From a virus: 45,011 nucleotides of DNA. The notes beneath the pieces were generated by a model. That model made no database searches. It was not told the DNA's origin and worked only from the letters and a program-made list of their open reading frames with translations. Location of the stretch: positions 1 through 45,011 of the IMG/VR virus record IMGVR_UViG_3300023118_000013; one strand, written 5' to 3'. This document shows, one piece after another, positions 23,285-29,703 of the stretch. A program made the translations under genes and the position numbers. Numbering within the stretch: position 1 is the first letter of the stretch; the number at the start of each line of letters is the position of its first letter.

Positions 23285-23982
23285 TGCCTCGGCCGGCATT
23301 CATCGGTGCGATCGACGCGGGCCATGCCGGACCGCCGCCGGGCGTCGCCTACGCTTCCCTGCTGCACCTCGACGGGGCGGATGGCAGCACCACGTTTACG
23401 GACTCGCAGGGGCGGACGTGGGCGCGAAATGGCACACACACCAAGATCTCGACGGCGCAGAGCAAGTTCGGCGGCGCGTCGATGAAGGTGGGCAATGGTG
23501 GCGAGACAGGTGGCAGCACGGCCAATGGCATCAAGACGAACAACACCTCCGACCTGGTGTTCGGTACGGGCGCCTGGACGATCGAGTGGCAGCAGTTCTG
23601 GTCCAGTTTCGCTGATTTCCAGACGGTGCTGGATAAGGGTGGAACAGGCAGCGGCGCGCTGTTGCTTCAGACATCTTCTGGCAGCGGGCAGATTTCGGTC
23701 TACGTCAATGGAGCGACGGTCCTTGCGGAGCCGACGGCTCCGGCCACGGGTGTGTGGCTACAGTACCAGCTGAAGTACGACGGCACCGTGTTGACCCTCA
23801 CCCGGGAGGGCGCGACGCCAGTGACGCAGACCCTATCCATCAATCTAACGAATACCGCGCAATTTAGCTGGGGTGCGTACGCAGATGGGACCTACGCCAC
23901 CGACTCCTACCTCGACGAGTGCCGGATTACCAAGGGCACCGCGCTTCCCTACGCTACGCAGACTGCGCCTTGGCCAGACTGA
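23284..23982 (+). CDS. Concanavalin/LamG-like fibre tip protein
   Basis: The 232-residue product has ASLLHLDGADGSTTFTDSQG, FGGASMKVGNGG, GTGAWTIEWQQFW and YLDECRITKGTALPYA. These are the lamin-G/concanavalin jelly-roll marks seen in phage receptor-binding proteins that recognise sugars. It is the last gene of the structural operon. Its TGA abuts, with no gap, the stop codon of the leftward polymerase gene (TGATCA at 23980-23985). Confidence 0.78.
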   Translation: MPRPAFIGAIDAGHAGPPPGVAYASLLHLDGADGSTTFTDSQGRTWARNGTHTKISTAQSKFGGASMKVGNGGETGGSTANGIKTNNTSDLVFGTGAWTIEWQQFWSSFADFQTVLDKGGTGSGALLLQTSSGSGQISVYVNGATVLAEPTAPATGVWLQYQLKYDGTVLTLTREGATPVTQTLSINLTNTAQFSWGAYADGTYATDSYLDECRITKGTALPYATQTAPWPD

Positions 23983-25035
23983 TCACTTCCGATACCGCCG
24001 GCCGCGCCACGCACCGGCCGCGCGGATCGGCCAGTCGGAGGCCCAAGGCGGCATGCGATTCATAATGGCCACGTACTCCTCGCACGAGCCATACCCGATC
24101 GGTACCTCGCTCACGTTCTCGTCGTACACGTGCTGCACGATCGGGTAGCCTGCGGCTTCGAGGTTCACCTGGCTGTGGCGGAGGATCCGGTTCGCACTGG
24201 CCTGCACGACATTCTCCAGCAGCTTGCCGGAGTAGGTATTCATCCGCTGCCAGCCCGGTGCGCCCATCTTGGGGTTGGTGTTCCACCCCTCGTACGATAG
24301 CTCCAGACCGCGCCAGGTTTGCGCCGACTGCTTGAGGCGGGGCGCGTGGTATACAAGGTACGATCGGTCCAACAGCGTGCAATACAGCACGTCTCCGTCG
24401 ACTACATAGGACAGGCCCGAGTCCGTGCCGTCCATCCGCATGACCGGAAAGGTCGTACCGGGCTGCAGCACGGCGCGCACCGCCATCCCTTCCAAGCCGT
24501 GAAGGTAGGGTTGCCAGTTGAGCTTCTGGCCGCCGCCGAGGAACACGATAGCCGGGCTGGCTTTGCGCCAAGCAAGGATGATTTCCTTGGCCTCCGCCTC
24601 GGTCCCTTCGAAGCCCATCGCCATAAGCGCGCCGATCCAGCCAAGGAAGCCCAAGGCGAGCTCGGTCACCTTGCCTTTCTTGCGCAGCGGGTGATGCGAG
24701 CCGCCATGCAGCTTCGGGTAGTCGAGGATCGTCTCGAGAGGAATGCCGAAGGTCTGCGCGGCGGACGCTTCGTAAATCTTACCGTGCCCACGGAACACTT
24801 CGATCCGCCATGACTCATTAGCCAGCATGGCAGTCACGACGGCTTCAATGGCCGAATAGTCCGCACAGATCAACTCATGCCTTGGAGCCGCCACGAACAG
24901 CCCGCGCAAGCTGCCCGACACGGCCAGCATCGCATCACCGAACATGAGCTCCACCGTGGCAAGGTCACGCGTGCCGATGGCGGTCAGCGCGTCCTCGGCG
25001 GCCTCTGCGCCCCACTCTACTTTTCGGGCGGTCAT
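23983..25035 (-). CDS. DNA polymerase, family A, catalytic (palm/fingers) half
   Basis: The 350-residue product holds all three polymerase motifs of family A: motif A CADYSAIEA (Asp59), motif B RKKGKVTELALGFLG (118-133), and motif C HVYDENVSEV (Asp305, Glu306), where Tyr replaces the usual His before the Asp. It lacks the exonuclease and thumb, which are encoded at 27052-28314. Chosen start ATG 25035 overlaps the upstream TGA (ATGA) and gives MTARKVEWGAE. The same nine codons occur a second time at 25808-25834. It should copy phage DNA, presumably in complex with the other half. Confidence 0.85.
   Translation of the reverse strand: MTARKVEWGAEAAEDALTAIGTRDLATVELMFGDAMLAVSGSLRGLFVAAPRHELICADYSAIEAVVTAMLANESWRIEVFRGHGKIYEASAAQTFGIPLETILDYPKLHGGSHHPLRKKGKVTELALGFLGWIGALMAMGFEGTEAEAKEIILAWRKASPAIVFLGGGQKLNWQPYLHGLEGMAVRAVLQPGTTFPVMRMDGTDSGLSYVVDGDVLYCTLLDRSYLVYHAPRLKQSAQTWRGLELSYEGWNTNPKMGAPGWQRMNTYSGKLLENVVQASANRILRHSQVNLEAAGYPIVQHVYDENVSEVPIGYGSCEEYVAIMNRMPPWASDWPIRAAGAWRGRRYRK
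25009..25034 (-). repeat. 26-bp repeat, copy in the functional polymerase gene start
   Basis: Encodes the codons for TARKVEWG just after the start of the catalytic half. It matches 25808-25833 at 24 of 26 bases. Both differences fall on third codon positions and leave Ala and Lys unchanged. Confidence 0.9.
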
Positions 25036-25127
25036 ATAACGTGGGTGAGGGCTAAGAAAAAAGCCCATGCGACGAGGGCGACTAGTATCACCACAATGTG
25101 AAAAAGTCTAAAGTCCTCGTTTTTCAC
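25032..25127 (-). CDS. Single-span membrane peptide, 31 aa
   Basis: GTG 25127 overlaps the preceding TGA, and the TGA overlaps the polymerase ATG, so it is coupled on both sides. The product is MKNEDFRLF followed by one long hydrophobic segment (IVVILVALVAWAFFLALT). It is too short for family recognition. It could be an inhibitor or membrane-acting peptide of the early type. Confidence 0.6.
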   Translation of the reverse strand: MKNEDFRLFHIVVILVALVAWAFFLALTHVI

Positions 25128-25396
25128 CCGACGTTCTCGCCTTGATTGGCGGGACCCCAAACACCCAGGCCGTACGGCCAGTTACCCGAGGCGGAATGAG
25201 GAAAAAACTCTTTGACGACTTCGTTCATGCTTTGTTTGACGACGTCGAGCATTCCTTCCCCTGAGTGAAAAAGATGTGCGCAAGGCGCGCTGCGACGTAT
25301 GATCTCAACCATCATCTCTTCCGCGGTTTCTTTACGCACCGCGTCAACAGGCAGAAGGTCGCCGGCATCATTTTTAACGTAGTACTGAGTGCTCAA
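25124..25396 (-). CDS. Hypothetical protein, 90 aa
   Basis: TTG 25396 overlaps the preceding stop (TTGA). The product begins MSTQYYVKNDAGDLLPVDAV, then has two acidic helices (KETAEEMMVEIIRRSAP) and a Gly/Pro/Trp-rich tail. No membrane span or metal motif. Second to last of the small-gene group between the polymerase halves. Function unknown. Confidence 0.6.
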   Translation of the reverse strand: MSTQYYVKNDAGDLLPVDAVRKETAEEMMVEIIRRSAPCAHLFHSGEGMLDVVKQSMNEVVKEFFPHSASGNWPYGLGVWGPANQGENVG

Positions 25397-25614
25397 TTGG
25401 ATTCTCCGATGAGTATTTTTGCGTATAGGGGAAGCACCACGTAGGTTTCTTTATCCCACTCGGCCATTCGTTTAGCGGCTTCCGATGCTTCTTCCCAGCT
25501 ACGGAAAAAGCACTCGACCTCTTTCCACACAAGCTCTCCGTCGCTTTTCTGAAGCATGTACGCTACGGCACGGAGAGTGTAAGGGCTGAGCGGACGGTCA
25601 TTGGTATCACGCAT
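25393..25614 (-). CDS. Hypothetical protein, 73 aa
   Basis: The product from ATG 25614 is MRDTNDRPLSPYTLRAVAYM followed by a WKEVECFFRSWEEASEAAKR section resembling small surface-mixed alpha/beta proteins. A TTG three codons upstream is an alternative start. The ATG lies within the end of the 33-residue membrane gene. No family recognised. Confidence 0.6.
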   Translation of the reverse strand: MRDTNDRPLSPYTLRAVAYMLQKSDGELVWKEVECFFRSWEEASEAAKRMAEWDKETYVVLPLYAKILIGESN

Positions 25615-25708
25615 GACAAACAACCCACAATGCTATGCCTGCCGTACAAACCACGGTTCCTAGCACTGTAGTGACGGCCAAAATATTGTCGTGAATGAAA
25701 TTAATCAT
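25607..25708 (-). CDS. Single-span membrane peptide, 33 aa
   Basis: The product is MINFIHDN then a hydrophobic stretch (ILAVTTVLGTVVCTAGIALW) ending WVVCHA. GGAGAG stands seven bases before ATG 25708, a good ribosome site. It is the first gene after the operator-promoter at 25734-25762. Function unknown. Confidence 0.6.
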   Translation of the reverse strand: MINFIHDNILAVTTVLGTVVCTAGIALWVVCHA

Positions 25709-25733
25709 GACTGACTCTCCTCAAGGTGCAACG

Positions 25734-25762
25734 AGCGTAACGCATACTGACGAAGCTGTCAA
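25734..25762 (-). promoter_or_regulatory. Early promoter with operator dyad, second small-gene group
   Basis: On the minus strand, TTGACAGCTTCGTCAG (25762-25747) carries the -35 box TTGACA. A weak -10, TACGCT, follows after 17 bp (25739-25734). It matches the shared early element at 15 of 16 bases. It stands 26 bp upstream of the first ATG of the group. Confidence 0.65.
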
Positions 25763-25774
25763 TGCCGGCGCCTT

Positions 25775-25834
25775 TCAAAAAGTACGCGACGAGGGATCGG
25801 CAGAAAAGCCCCACTCTACCTTTCGAGCGGTCAC
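25775..25834 (-). pseudogene. Remnant of the polymerase catalytic-half start (19 codons)
   Basis: GTG 25834 overlaps the stop of the preceding gene (GTGA) and opens a frame reading MTARKVEWG, the same as the catalytic half, then FSADPSSRTF and a stop. The first 26 bases match 25009-25034 with only two synonymous differences. It looks like the original start of the polymerase half, left behind when the next group of genes was inserted or exchanged. Confidence 0.75.
25808..25833 (-). repeat. 26-bp repeat, remnant copy
   Basis: Second copy of 25009-25034 in the same orientation, 799 bp away. Identity ends abruptly after the GGC codon. It brackets, with the other copy, four tiny genes and their promoter. 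Confidence 0.9.
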
Positions 25835-26058
25835 TCAACTAACTCCATATCGGTGGCGAAAGGAAGCTGCACAGAACCCATGTAACAATATTTGCCGAAC
25901 GTGTTCATAACGTCCCACAGTGGCCACTCGGACCAGCCGTCCACTTCCTTCGGCATAGCCCGGTATCGTTCCGGGAGTTCGTTTAGCTGCTTCTGAAACT
26001 CGGCACGGCCGAAGTCAGTCAAGCGAATGCGGACCTTACGATTGAGGTTGAGGATCAT
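25831..26058 (-). CDS. Hypothetical phage protein, 75 aa
   Basis: From ATG 26058 (ATGA overlap) the product begins MILNLNRKVRIRLTDFGRAE, a start seen in several small phage proteins, then LPERYRAMPKEVDGWSEWPL and a tail ending FATDMELVE. Longer frames starting upstream would run through the previous gene and have no ribosome site. The compact basic then acidic make-up suggests a soluble protein. Function unknown. Confidence 0.65.
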   Translation of the reverse strand: MILNLNRKVRIRLTDFGRAEFQKQLNELPERYRAMPKEVDGWSEWPLWDVMNTFGKYCYMGSVQLPFATDMELVE

Positions 26059-26234
26059 TCCAGCGTCTCCAAGTATTGCTCCGCCTCGGCCCGTGTCGTA
26101 AAGGCACGGTACGGCGGAAAGTCCGTCCAGGGATGCTTGCGTGACCGACGCATCTGGAGCACGTAGCGCCACCCGTCACGCGTGGGCGCGATGATCACTT
26201 TGTACTCGGTGCGGGTTGTGAGGGCGGTGGTCAC
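26055..26234 (-). CDS. Hypothetical protein, 59 aa
   Basis: GTG 26234 overlaps the preceding TGA, and the TGA overlaps the next ATG. The product begins MTTALTTRTEYKVIIAPTRD, continues GWRYVLQMRRSRKHPWTDFP and ends with an acidic helix (RAEAEQYLETLE). The pattern, beta strands then a helix, resembles small DUF-type phage proteins. No catalytic residues are obvious. Confidence 0.6.
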   Translation of the reverse strand: MTTALTTRTEYKVIIAPTRDGWRYVLQMRRSRKHPWTDFPPYRAFTTRAEAEQYLETLE

Positions 26235-26434
26235 GGGCCGATCGCTCGGTAAGTGTTTTCAGTTGCGCCGTTGTGTTCAAGCGCTGCGGCCAGGCGTTCC
26301 ACAGCGGCTACGACTTTGGCGTCGCCCAACCAATAGAACGAAGCGACTTGCATCTGAAAAAGAAGGTCTTTGGCCGCCACGTCGACTTCACGACGTTTGG
26401 CCGCTTCAAGCAGACTTTTGACAGCGCTGTGCAT
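26231..26434 (-). CDS. Hypothetical helical protein, 67 aa
   Basis: ATG 26434 overlaps the preceding TAA (TAATG). The product is almost entirely helical (SLLEAAKRREVDVAAKDLLF, then ERLAAALEHNGATENTYRAI). No membrane segment. Encoded in a coupled leftward group. Function unknown. Confidence 0.6.
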   Translation of the reverse strand: MHSAVKSLLEAAKRREVDVAAKDLLFQMQVASFYWLGDAKVVAAVERLAAALEHNGATENTYRAIGP

Positions 26435-26664
26435 TACGCGTAACTCCTCTGGAATTTGGGGCCGCGACGATACGTTTTAGCAGAACCGTCATACACGAGG
26501 TTGTCTGGAGCTGCACTCATGTAAGTTTTCAAATCGTCGCTAGCCTGAGGCATGCTGACGCCGTAATAGTCCATGACGGCGGAGCGGTTCACGTGTCCAT
26601 ACTGGTGGACGAGAAAATCAATGAAGCGCAGGCGCTGCTCAACGGCGTACGACCGGCGCGCCAT
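26434..26664 (-). CDS. Winged-helix DNA-binding protein, WYL-type N-terminal domain only
   Basis: The 76-residue product (MARRSYAVEQRLRFIDFLVH, then YGHVNRSAVMDYYGVSMPQA, then APDNLVYDGSAKTYRR) matches the winged helix that precedes WYL domains in bacterial regulators, with the GxxNRS..DYFGVS recognition-helix pattern and the closing Y-D-x-S-A-K-x-Y wing. The WYL ligand domain is absent. The ATG overlaps the upstream TAA. It follows the promoter at 26859-26887 closely, so it may control early transcription. Confidence 0.8.
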   Translation of the reverse strand: MARRSYAVEQRLRFIDFLVHQYGHVNRSAVMDYYGVSMPQASDDLKTYMSAAPDNLVYDGSAKTYRRGPKFQRSYA

Positions 26665-26834
26665 TACGGCGACACCGGCTTCGTGGAAACGCTCTGGCCG
26701 TCCTCGAATGCGTTCCGGCACTGCTCTCCCAAGACGCGACGCTCGGTCTGGTCGTCGTGGTCCATCACGTAATCGGCCACAAGGGCGGGAACAACGCCAG
26801 GACGGTTCTTAACGATAACGTGGATTTTCAGCAT
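26664..26834 (-). CDS. Hypothetical protein, 56 aa
   Basis: Frame from ATG 26834, with GGAGA eight bases upstream, to TAA at 26664, which overlaps the next ATG. The product is MLKIHVIVKNRPGVVPALVA followed by DYVMDHDDQTERRVLGEQCR and a short Ser/Pro tail. It is the first gene after the operator-promoter. No family recognised. Confidence 0.6.
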   Translation of the reverse strand: MLKIHVIVKNRPGVVPALVADYVMDHDDQTERRVLGEQCRNAFEDGQSVSTKPVSP

Positions 26835-26858
26835 CAGTATTCTCCGGTAGGTGGAATA

Positions 26859-26887
26859 ACTTTACCCATCTGTGACGAAGCTGTCAA
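26859..26887 (-). promoter_or_regulatory. Early promoter with operator dyad, first small-gene group
   Basis: On the minus strand, TTGACAGCTTCGTCAC (26887-26872) supplies the -35 box. The -10 TAAAGT (26864-26859) follows after exactly 17 bp. The element matches the shared sequence at 15 of 16 bases. It overlaps the stop codon of the 54-residue membrane gene upstream. Confidence 0.75.
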
Positions 26888-27048
26888 GACCATTTAGAGC
26901 TAATTTCCAAAAGAAATTCTTCAATCTTCTTCAGGGCCTTTTTCTCTCGATACAGAAAGTAAAATTTTAATGAAACCTGCAAAACTGCCAGAAAGACCAG
27001 CTCGACGAGATACACGCGCAGATACCAATCCGCCTCAGATGTAGCCAT
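26884..27048 (-). CDS. Single-span membrane protein, 54 aa
   Basis: ATG 27048 lies three bases after the stop of the polymerase N-terminal half. The product begins MATSEADWYLRVYLVELVFL, has a hydrophobic segment near residues 10-34, then a charged tail (REKKALKKIEEFLLEIS). Its TGA is inside the -35 box of the next promoter. Function unknown. Confidence 0.6.
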   Translation of the reverse strand: MATSEADWYLRVYLVELVFLAVLQVSLKFYFLYREKKALKKIEEFLLEISSKWS

Positions 27049-27051
27049 CTC

Positions 27052-28314
27052 TTACTCCACGCTAGAGCCGCACCACGGGCACGCCGTGAGCGACATTGAG
27101 AAATGGTGCGAGCAGTCGTCGCACCGGTAGACGTACACGCCAGAACTATTGGGCAGATTGGTGGGCTGCGGACCGGAGCCGGTCGGGCGTCCCGTTCGCG
27201 CGCCATGGAAGGTATAGAGGTCGTGCAGCCGTCCATCGGCGGCCAACTGGTTGCGAATAGCGAACACCTTCTTGACCGATGCACTGCCCACGAAAGAGCG
27301 TATTTGCAACGCGCGGCGCGGAGCAGCGGGCAACTCGCCGGAAAGCGCCGCCTGCACGTTCTCGTCGTCCATGCTGGCCATCTCAACCCCGTGGTGCTCA
27401 CGTAGCCACGCCGCGAGCCGTTGCGTCTGGCTCGCCTTCGTGACCACGCCGCCCGTGAGTGCCGCCAGCTCCGCGTTGTACTGCCGGTGCGCCTGCTCGA
27501 TGATGGCGATGCACGCGTGCAGGCCGTCCTGGTCGATGGCGATGCCGCGCTGGTTAATGGCCTGGTCGATGAACCAGTATTCCTGCTCCTCTGGCGAGAG
27601 GTCCGGCACCTTGGCGCTCACCTCCGATTCGGCCACGATGTCCCGGGCGTTGTAGGCGTACAGGCGCGGGCCGTCCACCGGGTCGTCTTCGGGCCGGATG
27701 CGCTGGCGCGGGTCGGCCTTGGTCGGGCTGCGCGGCTGCGAGAAGCGCTGCAGCAGGCGCGTGCCGTCCTTATCCTTGCCGTGCTCCACGGCCAGCACCT
27801 CGCCCACCTTGTCCAGCGCGGGCGGCAAGGCCCAGGCGCGGCCCTTGGCCTGCGCGCACCGTACCTGACGTAGCGGTAGCGGCGGGGCGCCATAGCGCTT
27901 GACCATCTGGCGCCACACCCACATCTCGAACCCCGCGTTGAACGCCTCGATCAGCCCGCCGGCGGCAATGTGGTCGTAGAGGTCTTGCGGCACGGGCATG
28001 GCCGGCGTCCAGAGCTTCGGGCCGCTGCCGTCCTTCAGGTTGTATGCCAGGCTCAGAATCTCAAAGGTGGAGTGCTGCGTGTAGGCCGCGGCGCCCACCA
28101 CCGCAATGCCGCTGCGGGCATTCTCGGCCGCCACTTTCCACCGGCCGCCATTGGCACGTCCCGTGGCACTCGTGCTGGGAAGCACCCACACGTACCCGGC
28201 CTCCGAGTAGGTCTCGAAGTCCATGTCGGGCAGCACGGTGCTATAGGAGCGCCCGGCGCGCAGGCGGTAGCCGGCGGGAAGATCGTGCAGGGTGGGCGGT
28301 GGTGGAAGGGTCAC
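27052..28314 (-). CDS. DNA polymerase, family A, exonuclease/thumb half
   Basis: The 420-residue product holds the 3'-5' exonuclease start DMDFETYSEAG (Asp32, Glu34), the region HIAAGGLIEAFNAGFEMWVW, YAYNARDIVAES (further acidic residues), then the thumb/linker RSFVGSASVKKV and TFHGARTGRPTGSGPQPTNL. It ends in a zinc-ribbon-like pair, CDDC (398-401) and CPWC (412-415), five residues before the stop. Motifs A, B and C are missing and lie in the gene at 23983-25035. GTG 28314 overlaps the previous TGA. A longer frame to ATG 28338 is possible but uncoupled. Confidence 0.85.
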   Translation of the reverse strand: MTLPPPPTLHDLPAGYRLRAGRSYSTVLPDMDFETYSEAGYVWVLPSTSATGRANGGRWKVAAENARSGIAVVGAAAYTQHSTFEILSLAYNLKDGSGPKLWTPAMPVPQDLYDHIAAGGLIEAFNAGFEMWVWRQMVKRYGAPPLPLRQVRCAQAKGRAWALPPALDKVGEVLAVEHGKDKDGTRLLQRFSQPRSPTKADPRQRIRPEDDPVDGPRLYAYNARDIVAESEVSAKVPDLSPEEQEYWFIDQAINQRGIAIDQDGLHACIAIIEQAHRQYNAELAALTGGVVTKASQTQRLAAWLREHHGVEMASMDDENVQAALSGELPAAPRRALQIRSFVGSASVKKVFAIRNQLAADGRLHDLYTFHGARTGRPTGSGPQPTNLPNSSGVYVYRCDDCSHHFSMSLTACPWCGSSVE

Positions 28315-28787
28315 GCAAACGTCTCCCACCACTGCCACAGGTTAACGATCGGAACGTCCAGTGCGGTAGCGAACTGCACGCAATTGCAGGTACCACCGAG
28401 CGAGCCGTCCCATAGCGCAATGACGCCACTGGCGCGCCGGACCATGTATTTGTTGCGTTCCATCATCGCTTTTACCGAATAGCGCGGAGACACTTCGATT
28501 ACCTTGGTTGCGCGTGACAACAGCGTACGGTACCTCTCTTGCGAGTCACGCGGCCACTTGGACTCTTGACCCGGAAACGGCACGGCGGCCTCCCATGGAA
28601 TGCCGAGGTCAACGCAAGCCTGTGCGCACGCTTGGTCCCAGCCTTGTGCCATGCCTGAGACGAACAGCGCGGGCCGGTGCTGGCGCAAGTACCACGCTGC
28701 GAAGTCTTCCACCTTGGCCTGCACGCGCGGGTCGTAGCCTCCCAGTTTGTCCGGCCTATGGCCGGTAGCGCACCAGGTGATCGTCAC
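28311..28787 (-). CDS. DprA/YspA-like Rossmann (SLOG/DUF1273-type) protein
   Basis: The 158-residue product has WCATGHRPDKLGGYDP (the GHRP..L motif), LFVSGMAQGWDQACAQACVD (the SGMA.G.D nucleotide-binding loop), MMERNKYMVRRASGVIALWD and GSLGGTCNCVQFA. These are the signatures of the YspA/DUF1273 branch of SLOG proteins, which bind nucleotide-derived ligands. GTG 28787 and both ends overlap neighbours. Role in phages unknown. Position beside the polymerase suggests nucleic-acid or signalling function. Confidence 0.75.
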   Translation of the reverse strand: MTITWCATGHRPDKLGGYDPRVQAKVEDFAAWYLRQHRPALFVSGMAQGWDQACAQACVDLGIPWEAAVPFPGQESKWPRDSQERYRTLLSRATKVIEVSPRYSVKAMMERNKYMVRRASGVIALWDGSLGGTCNCVQFATALDVPIVNLWQWWETFA

Positions 28788-29281
28788 TTTGGAGGCACTC
28801 CCAAATATTCACGCCACGGCACCTTGACGCCGTTGACCAGAAAGCCCCACGTACCGCGGTACTTCCACGTGATGAACAGCGTCCACGCGCCGCCCGGAGC
28901 TACCCAGTAAATCCGATGAAACTCACTGAAGCGCAAAGATGCGGTATCTCCACTCCAGTACTCGCGCAAAGCGCCACGTTTACGCTCCTCGTCGTAACCG
29001 CCGCGAAGAATGATTGTCCGCGCGTTCCACGGGTGGTCGTGCAGGTGCCGGTCCTGGTCCTCGACGCAGATGTGATGGACGCGCACTGACGGCAGCCACG
29101 CCCAGCGCTTGCGCTCATCACCCGCGCCTGGGTATGGGTTGAAGAGCCACCAGCGGCCCATGTAAAGCGTCTGGCCGTCCGGGCTCATGATGGGCGAGTA
29201 GGGCGTGCGCTGCGCTCGTGCGATAAGCCAGTCGGCTACGCTGGGGATGGCGCAGATGCGGGCAAGTAGGGGCCACAACAT
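28784..29281 (-). CDS. Cupin-like conserved phage protein
   Basis: The 165-residue product has VHHICVEDQDRHLHDHPWNA and RTIILRGGYDEERKRG, then FHRIYWVAPGGAWTLFITWK. The H-x-H-x-H cluster followed by an LRGGY strand is the cupin metal-binding arrangement. Short relatives are frequent in phage replication regions, with unknown substrate. ATG 29281 overlaps the preceding stop. A GTG one codon earlier is equally possible. Confidence 0.65.
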   Translation of the reverse strand: MLWPLLARICAIPSVADWLIARAQRTPYSPIMSPDGQTLYMGRWWLFNPYPGAGDERKRWAWLPSVRVHHICVEDQDRHLHDHPWNARTIILRGGYDEERKRGALREYWSGDTASLRFSEFHRIYWVAPGGAWTLFITWKYRGTWGFLVNGVKVPWREYLGVPPK

Positions 29282-29655
29282 CACTCTTCCTCGTCGGAAC
29301 GAGAACGGCGCTTGCGCTTCGGGCGTGCCTCGGCCTCCGCCCTCGAAGCAGCCAGCGCCGCAGCTTCCAACTCGGCCACGTTGTAATCGTATTCGCGAGG
29401 CAGCGCGAAGTTACCTTTGCGGCCAGTCAATTCCTCAACCAAGACAGCGTTGAAAAAGTCCTTGGCGTTCAAGAGCTCCGCGCCGTCCATTTGCTCGCGA
29501 GCGCCGGTCAAGGCCTTACCGATCGCCGCGTAAATATCTTGCTCGCTAACGGCGCGGCCTGGCGTCATGCCAACCGTCACGGTTGCAATTCGATTGCCGA
29601 TTTTCAGCGTGACCTTCGCGTCGAACTGGATCGGGCCTATGAATTTGTTTGTCAC
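29281..29655 (-). CDS. Hypothetical protein with basic-acidic tail, 124 aa
   Basis: The product begins MTNKFIGPIQFDAKVTLKIG (beta-rich), then has a helical stretch (SEQDIYAAIGKALTGAREQM) and VEELTGRKGNFALP. It ends with a strongly charged tail (EAEARPKRKRRSRSDEEE). AGGAG precedes ATG 29655. Lies directly after the SSB-like gene. Possibly nucleic-acid associated because of the basic patch. No family recognised. Confidence 0.6.
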   Translation of the reverse strand: MTNKFIGPIQFDAKVTLKIGNRIATVTVGMTPGRAVSEQDIYAAIGKALTGAREQMDGAELLNAKDFFNAVLVEELTGRKGNFALPREYDYNVAELEAAALAASRAEAEARPKRKRRSRSDEEE

Positions 29656-29703
29656 GTCTTGCTCCTGTAAGTAGCGCCCCGCTCGACCAGGGCGCCGGGT
29701 GCG

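Noticed and set aside
25695-25910. Plus-strand frame of 71 codons between the polymerase halves
   Set aside because: It runs backwards through an operator-promoter, the polymerase-start remnant and the end of a coupled minus-strand gene, and has no downstream partner.
25035-27052. Intein or self-splicing intron splitting the polymerase
   Set aside because: The first half ends in a normal stop after a zinc-ribbon-like pair with no Cys/Ser at a splice point and no His-Asn end on the other side. The region between consists of many small coupled genes and two promoters, not an intron core or homing nuclease.
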